From: Janthinobacterium sp. 61
Lineage (GTDB): Bacteria > Pseudomonadota > Gammaproteobacteria > Burkholderiales > Burkholderiaceae_D
Length of the DNA: 64,000 nt
Reading direction: 5' to 3'
NCBI RefSeq assembly: GCF_002846335.1
Contig: NZ_PJMQ01000001.1
Location: 3,658,001 to 3,722,000 of the forward strand
The position numbers and the translations under genes were made by a program. The notes below the pieces were generated by a model that searched no databases, was not told the origin of the DNA, and worked only from the letters and a program-made list of their open reading frames with translations. Below are positions 18,092-26,936 of this stretch, piece by piece. The number at the start of each line of letters is the position of its first letter. The first letter of the stretch is position 1.

Positions 18092-20446
18092 ATGTCCACA
18101 CAAACCAATTTATTTGACGATGCCCAGCCTGAGCCGATCGAGCCGGATGAACCGGTATTCGACGGCGAAGCGCTGACCCTATCCACCTTTGCCGAGCGCG
18201 CCTATCTCGATTACGCCATCTCCGTCGTCAAGGGTCGCGCCCTGCCCGACGTGTGCGACGGCCAGAAACCCGTGCAGCGCCGCATTCTGTATGCGATGAA
18301 TGAACTGGGGCTCAATTCCACGGCCAAGCCGCGCAAATCGGCGGCAGTGGTCGGCGACGTGCTCGGTAAATTGCATCCGCACGGCGACCAGTCCGTGTAT
18401 GACGCGCTGGTGCGCATGGCGCAGGATTTCTCGCTGCGCTACCCCTTGATCGATGGCCAGGGCAACTTCGGCTCGCGCGATGGCGATGGCGCCGCGGCGA
18501 TGCGCTACACGGAAGCGCGTTTGACGCCCATCGCCAAGCTGCTGATGGATGAAATCGGCATGGGCACGGTGGACTTCCAGCCCAACTACGACGGTTCGAC
18601 GGAAGAACCGAAGCTGCTGCCGGCGCGCCTGCCGATGGTGCTGCTGAACGGCGCCTCCGGCATCGCCGTGGGCCTGGCGACAGAAATCCCGTCGCACAAC
18701 CTGGCGGAAGTGGCGAAAGCGGCCGTGGCCATGATCCGCGATCCGAAGATGACGCACGCCGAACTGATGGCCATCATTCCCGGCCCGGACTTCCCCGGCG
18801 GCGGCCAGATCATCACACCGTCCTCGCAAATCCAGGACATGTATGCGAGCGGCCGTGGCAGCATGAAAGTGCGCGCGCGCTGGAAGATCGAAGAGCTGGC
18901 GCGCGGCCAGTGGCAAGCCGTGGTAACGGAACTGCCGCCCGGTACCTCGTCGCAAAAGGTGCTGGAAGAAATCGAGGAACTGACGAATCCGAAGATCAAG
19001 CTGGGCAAGAAGGCGCTGTCGCCGGACCAGGTGGCCCTGAAGGCGCTGATCCTCAATTCGCTCGACACCATCCGCGACGAATCGGGCCGCGCCGCGCCCG
19101 TGCGCCTGGTGTTCGAGCCGAAGTCGAAGAACCAGGACCAGACGGAATTCATGCTGATGCTGCTGGCGCACACCTCGCTGGAATCGTCGACCTCGATCAA
19201 CCTGGTGATGATAGGCGGCGATGGCCGCCCACGCCAAAAAGGACTGGGCGACATCCTGCGCGAGTGGATCGACTTCCGCTTCGAGACCGTCACGCGCCGC
19301 ACCGGCTACAAACTGGGCAAGGTCAAGGACCGCATCCATATCCTGGAAGGCCGCGAAGCGATCCTGCTCAATATCGACAAGGTGATCCAGATCATCCGCA
19401 ATTCGGACGAACCGAAAGCGGCCCTGATCGAAGCGTTCAATCTGTCCGAACGCCAGGCCGACGACATCCTGGAAATCCGCTTGCGCCAGCTGGCGCGCCT
19501 GGAAACGATCAAGATCCAGCAAGAGCTGGCCGAGCTGCGCAAGGAAGAAAAGTCGCTGCAAGACCTGCTCGACAACCCGGGCTCGATGAAGCGCGCCATC
19601 ATCCGCGAAATCGAGGCGGACGCCAAGCAGTTCGGCGACGCGCGCCGCACCGTGATCGAGGAAGCGCAAAAAGCCGTAGCGGAACAGAAGGTCGTCGACG
19701 AGGCGGTCACCGTCATCATTTCGGAAAAAGGCTGGGTGCGTGCGCGCACCGGCATCGGCCACGATGCGGCGCAGTTCACCTTCAAGGCGGGCGACACGCT
19801 GCATGGCGCATTCGAATGCCGCACGGTCGACACCCTGCTGGGCTTTGGCAACAACGGCAGGATTTACTCGGTTCCCGTCTCGGCGCTACCCAACGCGCGC
19901 GGAGATGGAGTGCCGATCACGACCTTGTGCGACCTGAGCGGGGGCACGCCGGGCAACGCCGTGCGCATCCTGCATTACTTTGCGGGCAATGGCGCCACCA
20001 ACTTGCTGCTGGCATCGAGCGCCGGCTACGGCTTTATCGCCAAGGCGGGCGACATGAGCAGCCGCCTGAAAGGCGGCAAGGCCTTCATCACCCTGGACGA
20101 CGGCGACGTGCCCCTGGCGCCGAAGGTCATCCACGAAGCAGCCAGCGCCCTGGCCTGCCTGACGGAAGGCGCACGCCTGCTGGTGTTTGGCCTGGATGAA
20201 ATGAAAACCCTGTCCAAGGGCGGCACCGGCGTCAAGCTGATCGACCTCGATGCCAAGGACAAGCTGCTGGCCGTGCAGCCGATCACCCAGCGCGGCGTGG
20301 TGGTCTCGGGCATCGGCAGGGGATCGAAACCGCAGGATGCGTCGCTCGGTGCCACGGCCCTGGCCGAGCACTTCGGCAAGCGCGCCAAGAAAGGCAAGGC
20401 GCTGGCGGCCAAGCTGAAACCGGTGTCCATGGCGGCCATCGGCTGA
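18092..20446 (+). CDS. parC: DNA topoisomerase IV subunit A (ParC)
   Basis: The 784-aa protein has the type IIA breakage-reunion domain with catalytic Tyr139 in [14 protein letters not shown]. It also has the GyrA/ParC coiled-coil arm and a C-terminal region with degenerate blades ending [18 protein letters not shown]; the GyrA-box of gyrase is not evident. The quinolone-region segment reads [13 protein letters not shown], so the residue matching E. coli ParC Ser80 is Gln and Glu84 is Asp. It is the last gene of the parE-hscC-J-parC group, 47 bp after the J-like gene, with its own terminator. Confidence 0.95.
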   Translation: MSTQTNLFDDAQPEPIEPDEPVFDGEALTLSTFAERAYLDYAISVVKGRALPDVCDGQKPVQRRILYAMNELGLNSTAKPRKSAAVVGDVLGKLHPHGDQSVYDALVRMAQDFSLRYPLIDGQGNFGSRDGDGAAAMRYTEARLTPIAKLLMDEIGMGTVDFQPNYDGSTEEPKLLPARLPMVLLNGASGIAVGLATEIPSHNLAEVAKAAVAMIRDPKMTHAELMAIIPGPDFPGGGQIITPSSQIQDMYASGRGSMKVRARWKIEELARGQWQAVVTELPPGTSSQKVLEEIEELTNPKIKLGKKALSPDQVALKALILNSLDTIRDESGRAAPVRLVFEPKSKNQDQTEFMLMLLAHTSLESSTSINLVMIGGDGRPRQKGLGDILREWIDFRFETVTRRTGYKLGKVKDRIHILEGREAILLNIDKVIQIIRNSDEPKAALIEAFNLSERQADDILEIRLRQLARLETIKIQQELAELRKEEKSLQDLLDNPGSMKRAIIREIEADAKQFGDARRTVIEEAQKAVAEQKVVDEAVTVIISEKGWVRARTGIGHDAAQFTFKAGDTLHGAFECRTVDTLLGFGNNGRIYSVPVSALPNARGDGVPITTLCDLSGGTPGNAVRILHYFAGNGATNLLLASSAGYGFIAKAGDMSSRLKGGKAFITLDDGDVPLAPKVIHEAASALACLTEGARLLVFGLDEMKTLSKGGTGVKLIDLDAKDKLLAVQPITQRGVVVSGIGRGSKPQDASLGATALAEHFGKRAKKGKALAAKLKPVSMAAIG

Positions 20447-20464
20447 GCGCCACCCGTCCTTACG

Positions 20465-20491
20465 AAAAGACAGGTTCGCCTGTCTTTTTTT
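20465..20491 (+). terminator. Terminator of the parE-parC operon
   Basis: A stem AAAAGACAGG / CCTGTCTTTT with a TTCG tetraloop and a following T-run lies 18 bp after the parC stop. Confidence 0.9.
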
Positions 20492-20634
20492 CGTCCATCG
20501 CCGCGTACCGGCAACAGGAGAAAATAGTTTTACAGATACGCGCCGCGTTCCCGTTATCCCTGCAGGCATGCCACCGGCATGCCGCCCATGGATAGGAGAA
20601 CAGGGATGAGAAGTCAGTTTTCAGGCACAGCGAC

Positions 20635-20823
20635 ATGCAGCGCCTGACCCCGGCCGAGCGGCTGGTCGCGGCCATGGCGGCCGAAGGCTTGCCGTATAAA
20701 AGCATCGCCAGGGAGCTGGGCAAGTCGCCGGCTACCGTACGCAACCAGCTACATGCGATTTATCAGAAACTCGGCGTGGGCAACCGCACGGCGCTCGCCT
20801 ACAAGCTGCGAGGCGCGCTTTAA
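20635..20823 (+). CDS. Stand-alone LuxR-type helix-turn-helix protein, 62 aa
   Basis: The whole ORF is a GerE/LuxR DNA-binding domain: LTPAERLVAAMAAEGLPYKS then IARELGKSPATVRNQLHAIY and QKLGVGNRTALAY. No receiver or sensor domain precedes it; the frame upstream is closed by a TAG about 45 bp before the ATG. It may be a remnant of a larger regulator or a genuine HTH-only protein. There is no obvious Shine-Dalgarno. Its stop overlaps by 4 bp the stop of the convergent gene at 20820. Confidence 0.55.
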   Translation: MQRLTPAERLVAAMAAEGLPYKSIARELGKSPATVRNQLHAIYQKLGVGNRTALAYKLRGAL

Positions 20824-21164
20824 GGCCGCGACAGGCGCAGCACCTCGGGCGTCGCTTCAACGATATCGATCACGTCCTGCGCCCCGCTTGCATCGCCCAG
20901 CGCGTAACGCCCCATGCCCAAAGGCCGCAGCCGGGTAACGGAGCCGGCACGGGGACGGTCATCGGGGCCGGGTGCCACGGACGTCAATGTCGCCTCCTCC
21001 TGCGCCATGGCGGCGGGCGCGCCAAACTCCAGCACCTTGCGCCCCTTGCGGCTGGGAGGAAAGGTGAACGTGGCCGTGGGCCGGTACACCTCGATACCAT
21101 CGGCATCCTCCTCGGAGGAATGCGTCCAGCTACCGCTGGGCAATGCCGTTGTCATGCCATGCAT
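20820..21164 (-). CDS. Hypothetical protein, 114 aa, co-transcribed with the metalloprotease
   Basis: ATG 21164 has a strong ribosome-binding site (GGGAGG, 5 bp spacing) and lies 25 bp after the metalloprotease stop, so the two are probably one unit. The sequence is rich in short beta-strand patterns (SWTHSSEED, VYRPTATFTFPPSRKGRKVL), with no signal peptide or Cys. I recall unnamed bacterial proteins with a similar WxHSxEED...YRP...FPPxR pattern, but no function. As a guess from context only, it could be an inhibitor or chaperone for the neighbouring protease. Confidence 0.65.
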   Translation of the reverse strand: MHGMTTALPSGSWTHSSEEDADGIEVYRPTATFTFPPSRKGRKVLEFGAPAAMAQEEATLTSVAPGPDDRPRAGSVTRLRPLGMGRYALGDASGAQDVIDIVEATPEVLRLSRP

Positions 21165-21189
21165 GCTGCCTCCCGTTTACACATTGACG

Positions 21190-22227
21190 TCAGAAACACG
21201 ATACCACGCCGCCCAGGCTTTCATAGCCGCTCACGGAGGGCGACCAGGCCATCCCGTTCCACGCCTTGTGGAACAGGGCGCCATTCGTGCCCGTGACAAA
21301 CACATCGAGGCGATTCGGCGCCCAGGCCGTGGCGCGTGGCCGCGAGGTGCACACGCCGCCCAGGTTGTCAAAGCCCGTCAAGGAAGGCGACCAGGCAGAT
21401 CCATTCCATGCCTTGTGGTACAGGGCGCTGTCCGTGCCGATGACGAACAGGTCGAGTCGCTTGGCCGCCCACGACACGGCTTCCACTTCGCCCACGCAGA
21501 TGCCACCGAGGCGCTCGAAGCCATCGTTGGACGGCCACCATTGCGCGCCATCCCACCACTTGTGGTACAGGGCGCCATCGGTGCCCGTGACAAACACATC
21601 GAGGCGGTTCGGCCCCCACGCCACCGCCTTCGGCAACGAGGTGCAGATGCCGCCCAGGCGCTCATAACCCGTCAGCGACGGCTCCCAGGCCGTGCCATTC
21701 CACCACTTGTGGTACAGCGCATGGTCGGAACCGATCACGAAGACGTCGAGGCGGTTCGGTCCCCAGGCTACCGCTTCCGGCCGCCCCAGGCAGATGCCGC
21801 CCATGGCTTCGTAGCCCGTCAAGGATGGCCCCCAGGCGGCGCCATTCCACCACTTGTGATACAGGCCGCGGTCCGTACCGACGACAAACACGTCAAGGCG
21901 GTTTGGCCCCCAGGCCACGGCGCTGGGATCGCCCACGCACAGCCCGCCCAAGGATTCATAAGCTGTCAGCGACGGTCCCCAGGCCGTGCCATTCCACCAT
22001 TTGTGGAACAAGCCGCTGTCGATGCCCGTCACAAATACGTCAAGCCGGTTCGGCGCCCACGAGACCACCTGCGGCGCACTGGTACAGATGCCGCCCTGCC
22101 CTTCATATCCGGTGACGGACGGCGCCCAGGCCGTGCCATTCCAGGCCTTGTGGTTGAGCGCGCGGTCCGTGCCCGGCACAAAGACGTCGAGGCGGTTCGC
22201 GCCCCAGGCCACGACGGGAGATGAGCT
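21190..22227 (-). repeat. Seven tandem 147-bp coding repeats (propeller blades)
   Basis: The 3' third of the metalloprotease gene is made of seven tandem units of about 147 bp with strongly conserved segments (for example GTGTTTGTCACGGGCAC-like and CACAAGTGGTGGAA-like). Blades 2-5 are the most alike, which suggests recent unit duplication or gene conversion. Confidence 0.85.
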
Positions 22228-23439
22228 CTGGCGCGGCGTGGCGCCCGTGCCGCCCGACCCCGTGCCGATGCTGGCGCGCGGGCCATCGAGACAAGCCTGC
22301 ATGCGCGCCACCTGGCCTGCCGTGAACATGAACATGGCCGGATCATCGACATAATCCATATAGTTCATGAACATGTCGCCATTCGGCCCGTTGCTGCAGG
22401 ACACCTGGGGAAACGAGGGCTGGCCCGTGTTCGGCCCGCCCTGGTTCGGCGTGTCGGCCACGTTGTCCGTGCCCGAGCATCCGGTGCCGTCGTCGCCCCA
22501 GATATGATTCAGGTTCAGCCAGTGACCGATTTCATGCGTGGCCGTACGCCCCAGGTGGAACGGTGGCGCCGCCGTGCCGCTCGTGCCAAAGGCCGATTGC
22601 AGGATCACCACGCCATCGGTGGCGGCCGGGCCGCCGGGGAACTGCGCGTAGCCCAGCAAGCCGCCGCCCAGCTGGCACACCCAGATATTCAGGTAACTGT
22701 CGGCCGGCCAGGCATCCATGCCACCCGTCGCCTGCGACTTGACGGCATCGTCCGCACCAAAGGACGTCACCGTCGTCTGGCGCCGCTCGATGCCGCTGGT
22801 GGCCGCGCCATGCGGATCGATCGTGGCCAGCACAAACTCCACGCGCGGATCGGCCGTCAGCGGCAGGAAGGGCGCCGGCGTGCCGTTCACATCCGGATTG
22901 ACGCGGCGGAAATCGCGGTTCAGCACGTCGATCTGGCTGGCAATCTGCGCAACCGAAATATTCTGCGCGGCCGTATTCCACACCACGTGCACGACCACCG
23001 GTATCTGCGTCACGCCGGAACGTCCGGCAATGCCGCTGTCGCCCTCGTACAATCCGGCCTGATTTTCGATATCGGCGCGCACACTGGCATAGGAAGGATC
23101 TTCGCTCAGCAGGCGGCGATGCACATCCATCGTGGCGCAGGTACGCGTCTGTGGCGTGCCCCCTCCCTGGCCGCCGCCGTCGCCGCCCATGCCACCTCCG
23201 CCGCCCCCACTATCGCGGTCGTCCCCCATGCCGCCGCCACCGCCCACGTGCATGCAACTGGTGCCAGCCATGCCCTGCGATGCCTGCAGCATGCCGCCGC
23301 CTGGCATGGCATCGCCGCCGGCCGCATCAGCGTCGGCCTGCATATCACCTTCGACCGGCATGGATTGCATGGCGGACATGGCTAGCGTGCCTTCAGCCGT
23401 ACTGGTAGCCGGTGATTTTTTCGTTTTAGCGATGCTCAT
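21190..23439 (-). CDS. M43-like (cytophagalysin-type) metalloprotease with C-terminal seven-bladed PLL-like propeller
   Basis: The 749-aa protein has three parts. Residues 1-100 are low-complexity Gly/Met/Asp-rich with no recognisable Sec signal. Residues 140-390 are a metzincin: zinc ligands in [11 protein letters not shown] (His302, Glu303, His306, His312), a [18 protein letters not shown] loop and the Met-turn MNYMDY. Residues 405-749 hold seven 49-residue repeats of the form [20 protein letters not shown] then [20 protein letters not shown], like the fucose-binding PLL/DUF346 lectin propellers. It probably cleaves proteins at glycan-bearing surfaces. Export is unexplained by the N-terminus. 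Confidence 0.85.
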   Translation of the reverse strand: MSIAKTKKSPATSTAEGTLAMSAMQSMPVEGDMQADADAAGGDAMPGGGMLQASQGMAGTSCMHVGGGGGMGDDRDSGGGGGGMGGDGGGQGGGTPQTRTCATMDVHRRLLSEDPSYASVRADIENQAGLYEGDSGIAGRSGVTQIPVVVHVVWNTAAQNISVAQIASQIDVLNRDFRRVNPDVNGTPAPFLPLTADPRVEFVLATIDPHGAATSGIERRQTTVTSFGADDAVKSQATGGMDAWPADSYLNIWVCQLGGGLLGYAQFPGGPAATDGVVILQSAFGTSGTAAPPFHLGRTATHEIGHWLNLNHIWGDDGTGCSGTDNVADTPNQGGPNTGQPSFPQVSCSNGPNGDMFMNYMDYVDDPAMFMFTAGQVARMQACLDGPRASIGTGSGGTGATPRQSSSPVVAWGANRLDVFVPGTDRALNHKAWNGTAWAPSVTGYEGQGGICTSAPQVVSWAPNRLDVFVTGIDSGLFHKWWNGTAWGPSLTAYESLGGLCVGDPSAVAWGPNRLDVFVVGTDRGLYHKWWNGAAWGPSLTGYEAMGGICLGRPEAVAWGPNRLDVFVIGSDHALYHKWWNGTAWEPSLTGYERLGGICTSLPKAVAWGPNRLDVFVTGTDGALYHKWWDGAQWWPSNDGFERLGGICVGEVEAVSWAAKRLDLFVIGTDSALYHKAWNGSAWSPSLTGFDNLGGVCTSRPRATAWAPNRLDVFVTGTNGALFHKAWNGMAWSPSVSGYESLGGVVSCF

Positions 23440-23546
23440 GATGTCCCCCTTGGTCTGTTTGCCAATTCACTATGGCACGGCGAAAAGAGGAGCATTTGCG
23501 CCAGATCAAGACTGGCAAGCGGTGCAAAAGAAAAGCGGCAGACGAA

Positions 23547-23574
23547 AAAAAAGACAGCAGAAGCTGTCTTTTGG
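23547..23574 (-). terminator. Terminator of the Ala/Lys-rich gene
   Basis: AAAAGACAGC / GCTGTCTTTT with an AGAA loop (23549-23572), followed on the minus strand by a T-run, lies about 30 bp after the stop at 23605. It also separates this gene from the metalloprotease. Confidence 0.8.
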
Positions 23575-23604
23575 GCTTGCAGGCCGTGGCCCCCAAACGG
23601 GGAA

Positions 23605-24081
23605 TTACTTGGCGGCGGCGGCCTTGACTTCAGCGTCGGCCTTGGCCTTGGCTTCTTCCGTCTTGGTGGCGGCGATGGCTTTATCGGCGTTCGCTTCCAC
23701 TTTTTCCTTGGCGACTTTGGCATCCGCTTTCACGGAGGTTTTGCCCGCTTTAGCATCGGCCTTGGCAGCAGCCTTGTCAGCCTTGGCTTGCGCCTTCATT
23801 TTGTCTTCCGGATCGGCATCGACTACTTTGTCGTGGGCCTTGGCCTTGGTTTTGTTCGCCTTGTGCTGGGCGTCGGCTTTCTTTTCGTCAGCCTTCATTT
23901 CAGCCTTGGCGACATTGGCGTCAGCCTTGGCATCGACTTTGGCTTCCTTGTTGGCAGCCTTGTTGACGTCATGCTGCGCAGACGCTTGGGCGCTGGCAAC
24001 GGCTGGGGTAACTGGCGACGTTTGCGCGATGGCAGCGGTGGCAAACAGGGTAGCGATCAGGGCGGCGAGTAATTTGTTCAT
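23605..24081 (-). CDS. Exported Ala/Lys-rich low-complexity protein, 158 aa
   Basis: MNKLLAALIATLFATAAIAQ is a clear signal peptide cleaved at AIA-Q. The mature chain is almost entirely Ala, Lys, Asp and Glu in heptad-like AKADAKA patterns. This predicts a long helix or coiled coil, similar in composition to histone-H1-like and LEA-like proteins. An upstream in-frame ATG at 24096 gives five more residues; I prefer 24081 for the signal peptide. It is monocistronic. Function unknown: an envelope stress, spacer or polyanion-binding role is conceivable. Confidence 0.75.
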   Translation of the reverse strand: MNKLLAALIATLFATAAIAQTSPVTPAVASAQASAQHDVNKAANKEAKVDAKADANVAKAEMKADEKKADAQHKANKTKAKAHDKVVDADPEDKMKAQAKADKAAAKADAKAGKTSVKADAKVAKEKVEANADKAIAATKTEEAKAKADAEVKAAAAK

Positions 24082-24218
24082 GATGAGACCTTTCAATATG
24101 GTTTAATTTTATTCTTACTAAAGGCGGGCAAAATGTTCAAAATTTGCCAGGCATCGCGCTGTTTCTTGATGTAGCGCAATGGCATGACTTCATAGTAAAG
24201 ATAACTGGCAAACCACAC

Positions 24219-24285
24219 AGTGCGGTAGCGCACTCAACGGAAAATATGTGCAATTCGGCAAATTTCCGCTGAGTGCGATGGCACT
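24219..24285. repeat. Long imperfect inverted repeat downstream of ackA
   Basis: The left arm AGTGCGGTAGCGCACTCAAC (24219-24238, continuing GGAAA) pairs with the right arm ending 24285, whose complement starts AGTGCCATCGCACTCAGC, leaving a loop of about 19 nt. It is ten bases beyond the ackA stop. It could stabilise the operon's 3' end or act as a terminator without a long T-run. Confidence 0.55.
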
Positions 24286-24294
24286 GTCAAATCC

Positions 24295-25515
24295 TCAAGC
24301 GCTCACTGCCAGCGCCGCGTGGCGTGCCGCCACCCACTCTTCATTGGCCGGCTCCACGCCCACCACGATGCGGCTGGCATCGCTGGAAATGCGGCTGGCG
24401 TTGCGCGCATTGGCCTCCGCGTCAAGCACCGGGCCGATGAAACCCAGTTCGGCGCAGATACGCTGGCGCAGTTCAGCGCTATGCTCGCCGATACCGGCCG
24501 TAAATACCAGCATGTCCAGCCCACCCAGCACGGCCGTCAGGGCGCCGATCTCGCGCACGATGCGGCGGATATACAGGGCCAGCGCAGCGCGGATCCGTTC
24601 GCCCGTGGCATCCTGCCGGTCCTGCTGCGCCAGCAAGACTGGTGGGTCGGCCGACACGCCCGACACGCCCAGCAAGCCCGATTCGTGGTACAGCACATGC
24701 GCCACCTTTTCCAGAGACAGTTTTTCGATTTCCATCAGGTAGATGACGGCACCCGGATCGAGCGAACCGCAGCGCGTGCCCATCATCAGGCCATCGAGCG
24801 CGGAAAAACCCATGGTGGTGGCAACGCTGTGCAAATTGTCCATGGCGCACAGGCTGGCGCCGCTGCCCAGGTGGGCCACGATGACCTTGCCGCGCGCGAC
24901 AGCACCAAAACGCTGCTCCAGCACCAGCGACTGGTATTCATACGACAGGCCGTGGAAGCCATAGCGGCGCAAGCCCCGCTCCCATGCATCGTAAGGCAGG
25001 GCCAGCATCTGTTCGACCTGCGGCACCGTGTGGTGAAAGGCCGTGTCGAAGCACGCCACCTGGGCGATATCGGGACGCGATTCCAGCAGCACCTCGATCG
25101 CCTCCAGTGCGAAAGGCTGGTGCAGCGGCGCCAATGGAACGAAACTTTTCAGGTCCGACAACACGGCAAAATCGATGCGCACGGGGGAGAAATACTTGCT
25201 GCCGCCATGCACCACGCGGTGCGCCACGGCGCGCAGCGGGCGCCCGGCCAGCTGCGCCACGACCTGCGCACGGATGGTTTCGAGGGCTGCGTGATGGGGC
25301 TGCTCCGGATCGAGCTGCAGGGATACGGCCGGCAGGCCGCCGGCGCGGTAAGTGGCGTTCTCGCGGCCGATGCCTTCGACCTTGCCGCTCCATTGCGCCT
25401 GCTGCGGCAGCACGCCACCCGCTTGCTCGAACAGGGCGAACTTGATGCTCGACGAGCCGCAATTGAGCACCAGGATCAGGGCGCCATCGGCGGCATGTTG
25501 GACTGCTGCGCTCAT
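24295..25515 (-). CDS. ackA: Acetate kinase
   Basis: The 406-aa acetokinase has the phosphate-binding LILVLNCGSSSIKFALF, the HRVVHGG segment, VAHLGSGASLCA and the DTAFHHTVPQ family motif. It interconverts acyl phosphate plus ADP with acetate plus ATP. The start at 25515 overlaps the stop of the upstream MaoC-phosphotransacetylase gene (ATGA), so the two enzymes for acyl-CoA to acetate are translationally coupled. It is the last gene of the long fabI operon. Substrate could be acetate or another short acyl group. Confidence 0.93.
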   Translation of the reverse strand: MSAAVQHAADGALILVLNCGSSSIKFALFEQAGGVLPQQAQWSGKVEGIGRENATYRAGGLPAVSLQLDPEQPHHAALETIRAQVVAQLAGRPLRAVAHRVVHGGSKYFSPVRIDFAVLSDLKSFVPLAPLHQPFALEAIEVLLESRPDIAQVACFDTAFHHTVPQVEQMLALPYDAWERGLRRYGFHGLSYEYQSLVLEQRFGAVARGKVIVAHLGSGASLCAMDNLHSVATTMGFSALDGLMMGTRCGSLDPGAVIYLMEIEKLSLEKVAHVLYHESGLLGVSGVSADPPVLLAQQDRQDATGERIRAALALYIRRIVREIGALTAVLGGLDMLVFTAGIGEHSAELRQRICAELGFIGPVLDAEANARNASRISSDASRIVVGVEPANEEWVAARHAALAVSA

Positions 25516-26930
25516 GGTGGCGTGCCCCGGTAATGATTGGCCAGCATCACGGCGATGGCGCACGAAGCGATGCGGCTGGCACGCGAATCGGCGCGACTGG
25601 TGAGAATAACGGGAACCTTCGCACCCAGCACGATGCCGGCGCTGTCCGCGTCGCCCATGTATTCAAGCTGCTTGGCCAGCATGTTGCCGCTTTCCAGGTC
25701 GGGCACCAGCAAAATATCGGCACGGCCCGCCACTTCCGAGACGATGCCCTTGACAGTGGCGGCAGCAATTGAGACGGCATTGTCGAAGGCCAGCGGGCCA
25801 TCGAGGATGGCGCCCGTGATCTGCCCGCGGTCGGCCATCTTGCACAGGGCGGCCGCATCCAGGGTGGCAGGCATGTCCGCATTCACCGTTTCCACGGCCG
25901 CCAGGATGGCCACGCGCGGCCTGGCCACGCCGATTACGTGCGCCAGGTCGATGGCGTTGCGCACGATGTCGGCCTTCATGGCCAGGTTCGGCGCGATATT
26001 GATGGCCGCGTCCGTGATGATGAAGGGGCGCGGATACGCAGGTGTCTGCATCAGGAAGCAGTGGCTGATGCGGCGCTTGGTGCGCAAGCCGGCGCTGGCA
26101 GACAGCACGGCCGACATCAATTCATCCGTGTGCAGGCTGCCCTTCATCAGCGCCTCGACTTCGCCCTTGCCTGCCAGCTCGGCGCCACGCGCGGCGGCGG
26201 CATGGCTATGTTCGACGTCCTCGATGGCGATGCCGGCCAGACTCAGGCCAGCCTCCAGCGCCACCGCTTCCAGGCGCGCGCGCGGCGCCACCAGCACGGG
26301 CGTGATCAGGCCGGCCGCATGGGCGTCCAGCGCGCCCGACAGGCTCAGTTCATCGCAAGGATGGATCACGGCCACCTTGATCGGCCCCAGCGTGCGCGCA
26401 TGCTCGAGCAGGCGCCGCGTGCCGTCGCCGTTATGCAGGCGAACTTCAGGCAAGGTAGCGCGCACTCTTTCGATCTGTTCGGCGGGCGCGATTACCTGCG
26501 CTTCGCCGTCGAGCACCACGGCGCCATGCTGGTTGACACAGCGGCAGGCCAGAGTCACGTGGCGGTTGCGCGGTTCGAGCGCGGTGACGGTGACGCTGAT
26601 GGCCAGCGTATCGCCCACGCGCACAGGCTGCAGGAAGCGCAGGGTCTGACCCGTGTAGACAGTGCCGGCGCCGGGCAGGCGCGTGCCCAGTACAGCGGAA
26701 ATGAGGGCGGCGCCCCACATGCCGTGAGCGATGACGCCCTCGTAGCGGCTGGAGGCTGCAAATTCGGCATCCAGGTGCTGCGGGTTGTCATCGCCCGACA
26801 TCACCGCAAACAGGGCGATATCGTCCATGCTCAGGGTGCGCGTGATGCTGGCGCTGTCGCCGATGGCGATCTGGTCGAAGGTGCGGTTACGCACGATATG
26901 CAAATCATCGTCTTGGGTAGTAGTCATCAT
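25512..26930 (-). CDS. Bifunctional MaoC-like enoyl-CoA hydratase / phosphate acyltransferase
   Basis: The 472-aa fusion has an N-terminal hot-dog MaoC domain (about 10-150; FAVMSGDDNPQHLDAEFA contains the Asp/His hydratase dyad, HGMWGAALISAVLG the helix). It is followed by a phosphotransacetylase/phosphate butyryltransferase domain (about 170-470; KGSLHTDELMSAVL, FIITDAAINIAPNL, DGPLAFDNAVS). The first domain should hydrate enoyl-CoA to 3-hydroxyacyl-CoA and the second convert acyl-CoA to acyl phosphate for AckA. It follows the DUF3141 gene by 6 bp, a setting seen for other members of this fused family. Chain-length specificity unknown. Confidence 0.9.
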   Translation of the reverse strand: MMTTTQDDDLHIVRNRTFDQIAIGDSASITRTLSMDDIALFAVMSGDDNPQHLDAEFAASSRYEGVIAHGMWGAALISAVLGTRLPGAGTVYTGQTLRFLQPVRVGDTLAISVTVTALEPRNRHVTLACRCVNQHGAVVLDGEAQVIAPAEQIERVRATLPEVRLHNGDGTRRLLEHARTLGPIKVAVIHPCDELSLSGALDAHAAGLITPVLVAPRARLEAVALEAGLSLAGIAIEDVEHSHAAAARGAELAGKGEVEALMKGSLHTDELMSAVLSASAGLRTKRRISHCFLMQTPAYPRPFIITDAAINIAPNLAMKADIVRNAIDLAHVIGVARPRVAILAAVETVNADMPATLDAAALCKMADRGQITGAILDGPLAFDNAVSIAAATVKGIVSEVAGRADILLVPDLESGNMLAKQLEYMGDADSAGIVLGAKVPVILTSRADSRASRIASCAIAVMLANHYRGTPP

Positions 26931-26936
26931 GGTCTT

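Noticed and set aside
21190..22227. Regular repeat spacing considered as a CRISPR array
   Set aside because: Units are 147 bp, adjacent, in frame and encode propeller blades; there are no short repeats with unique spacers.
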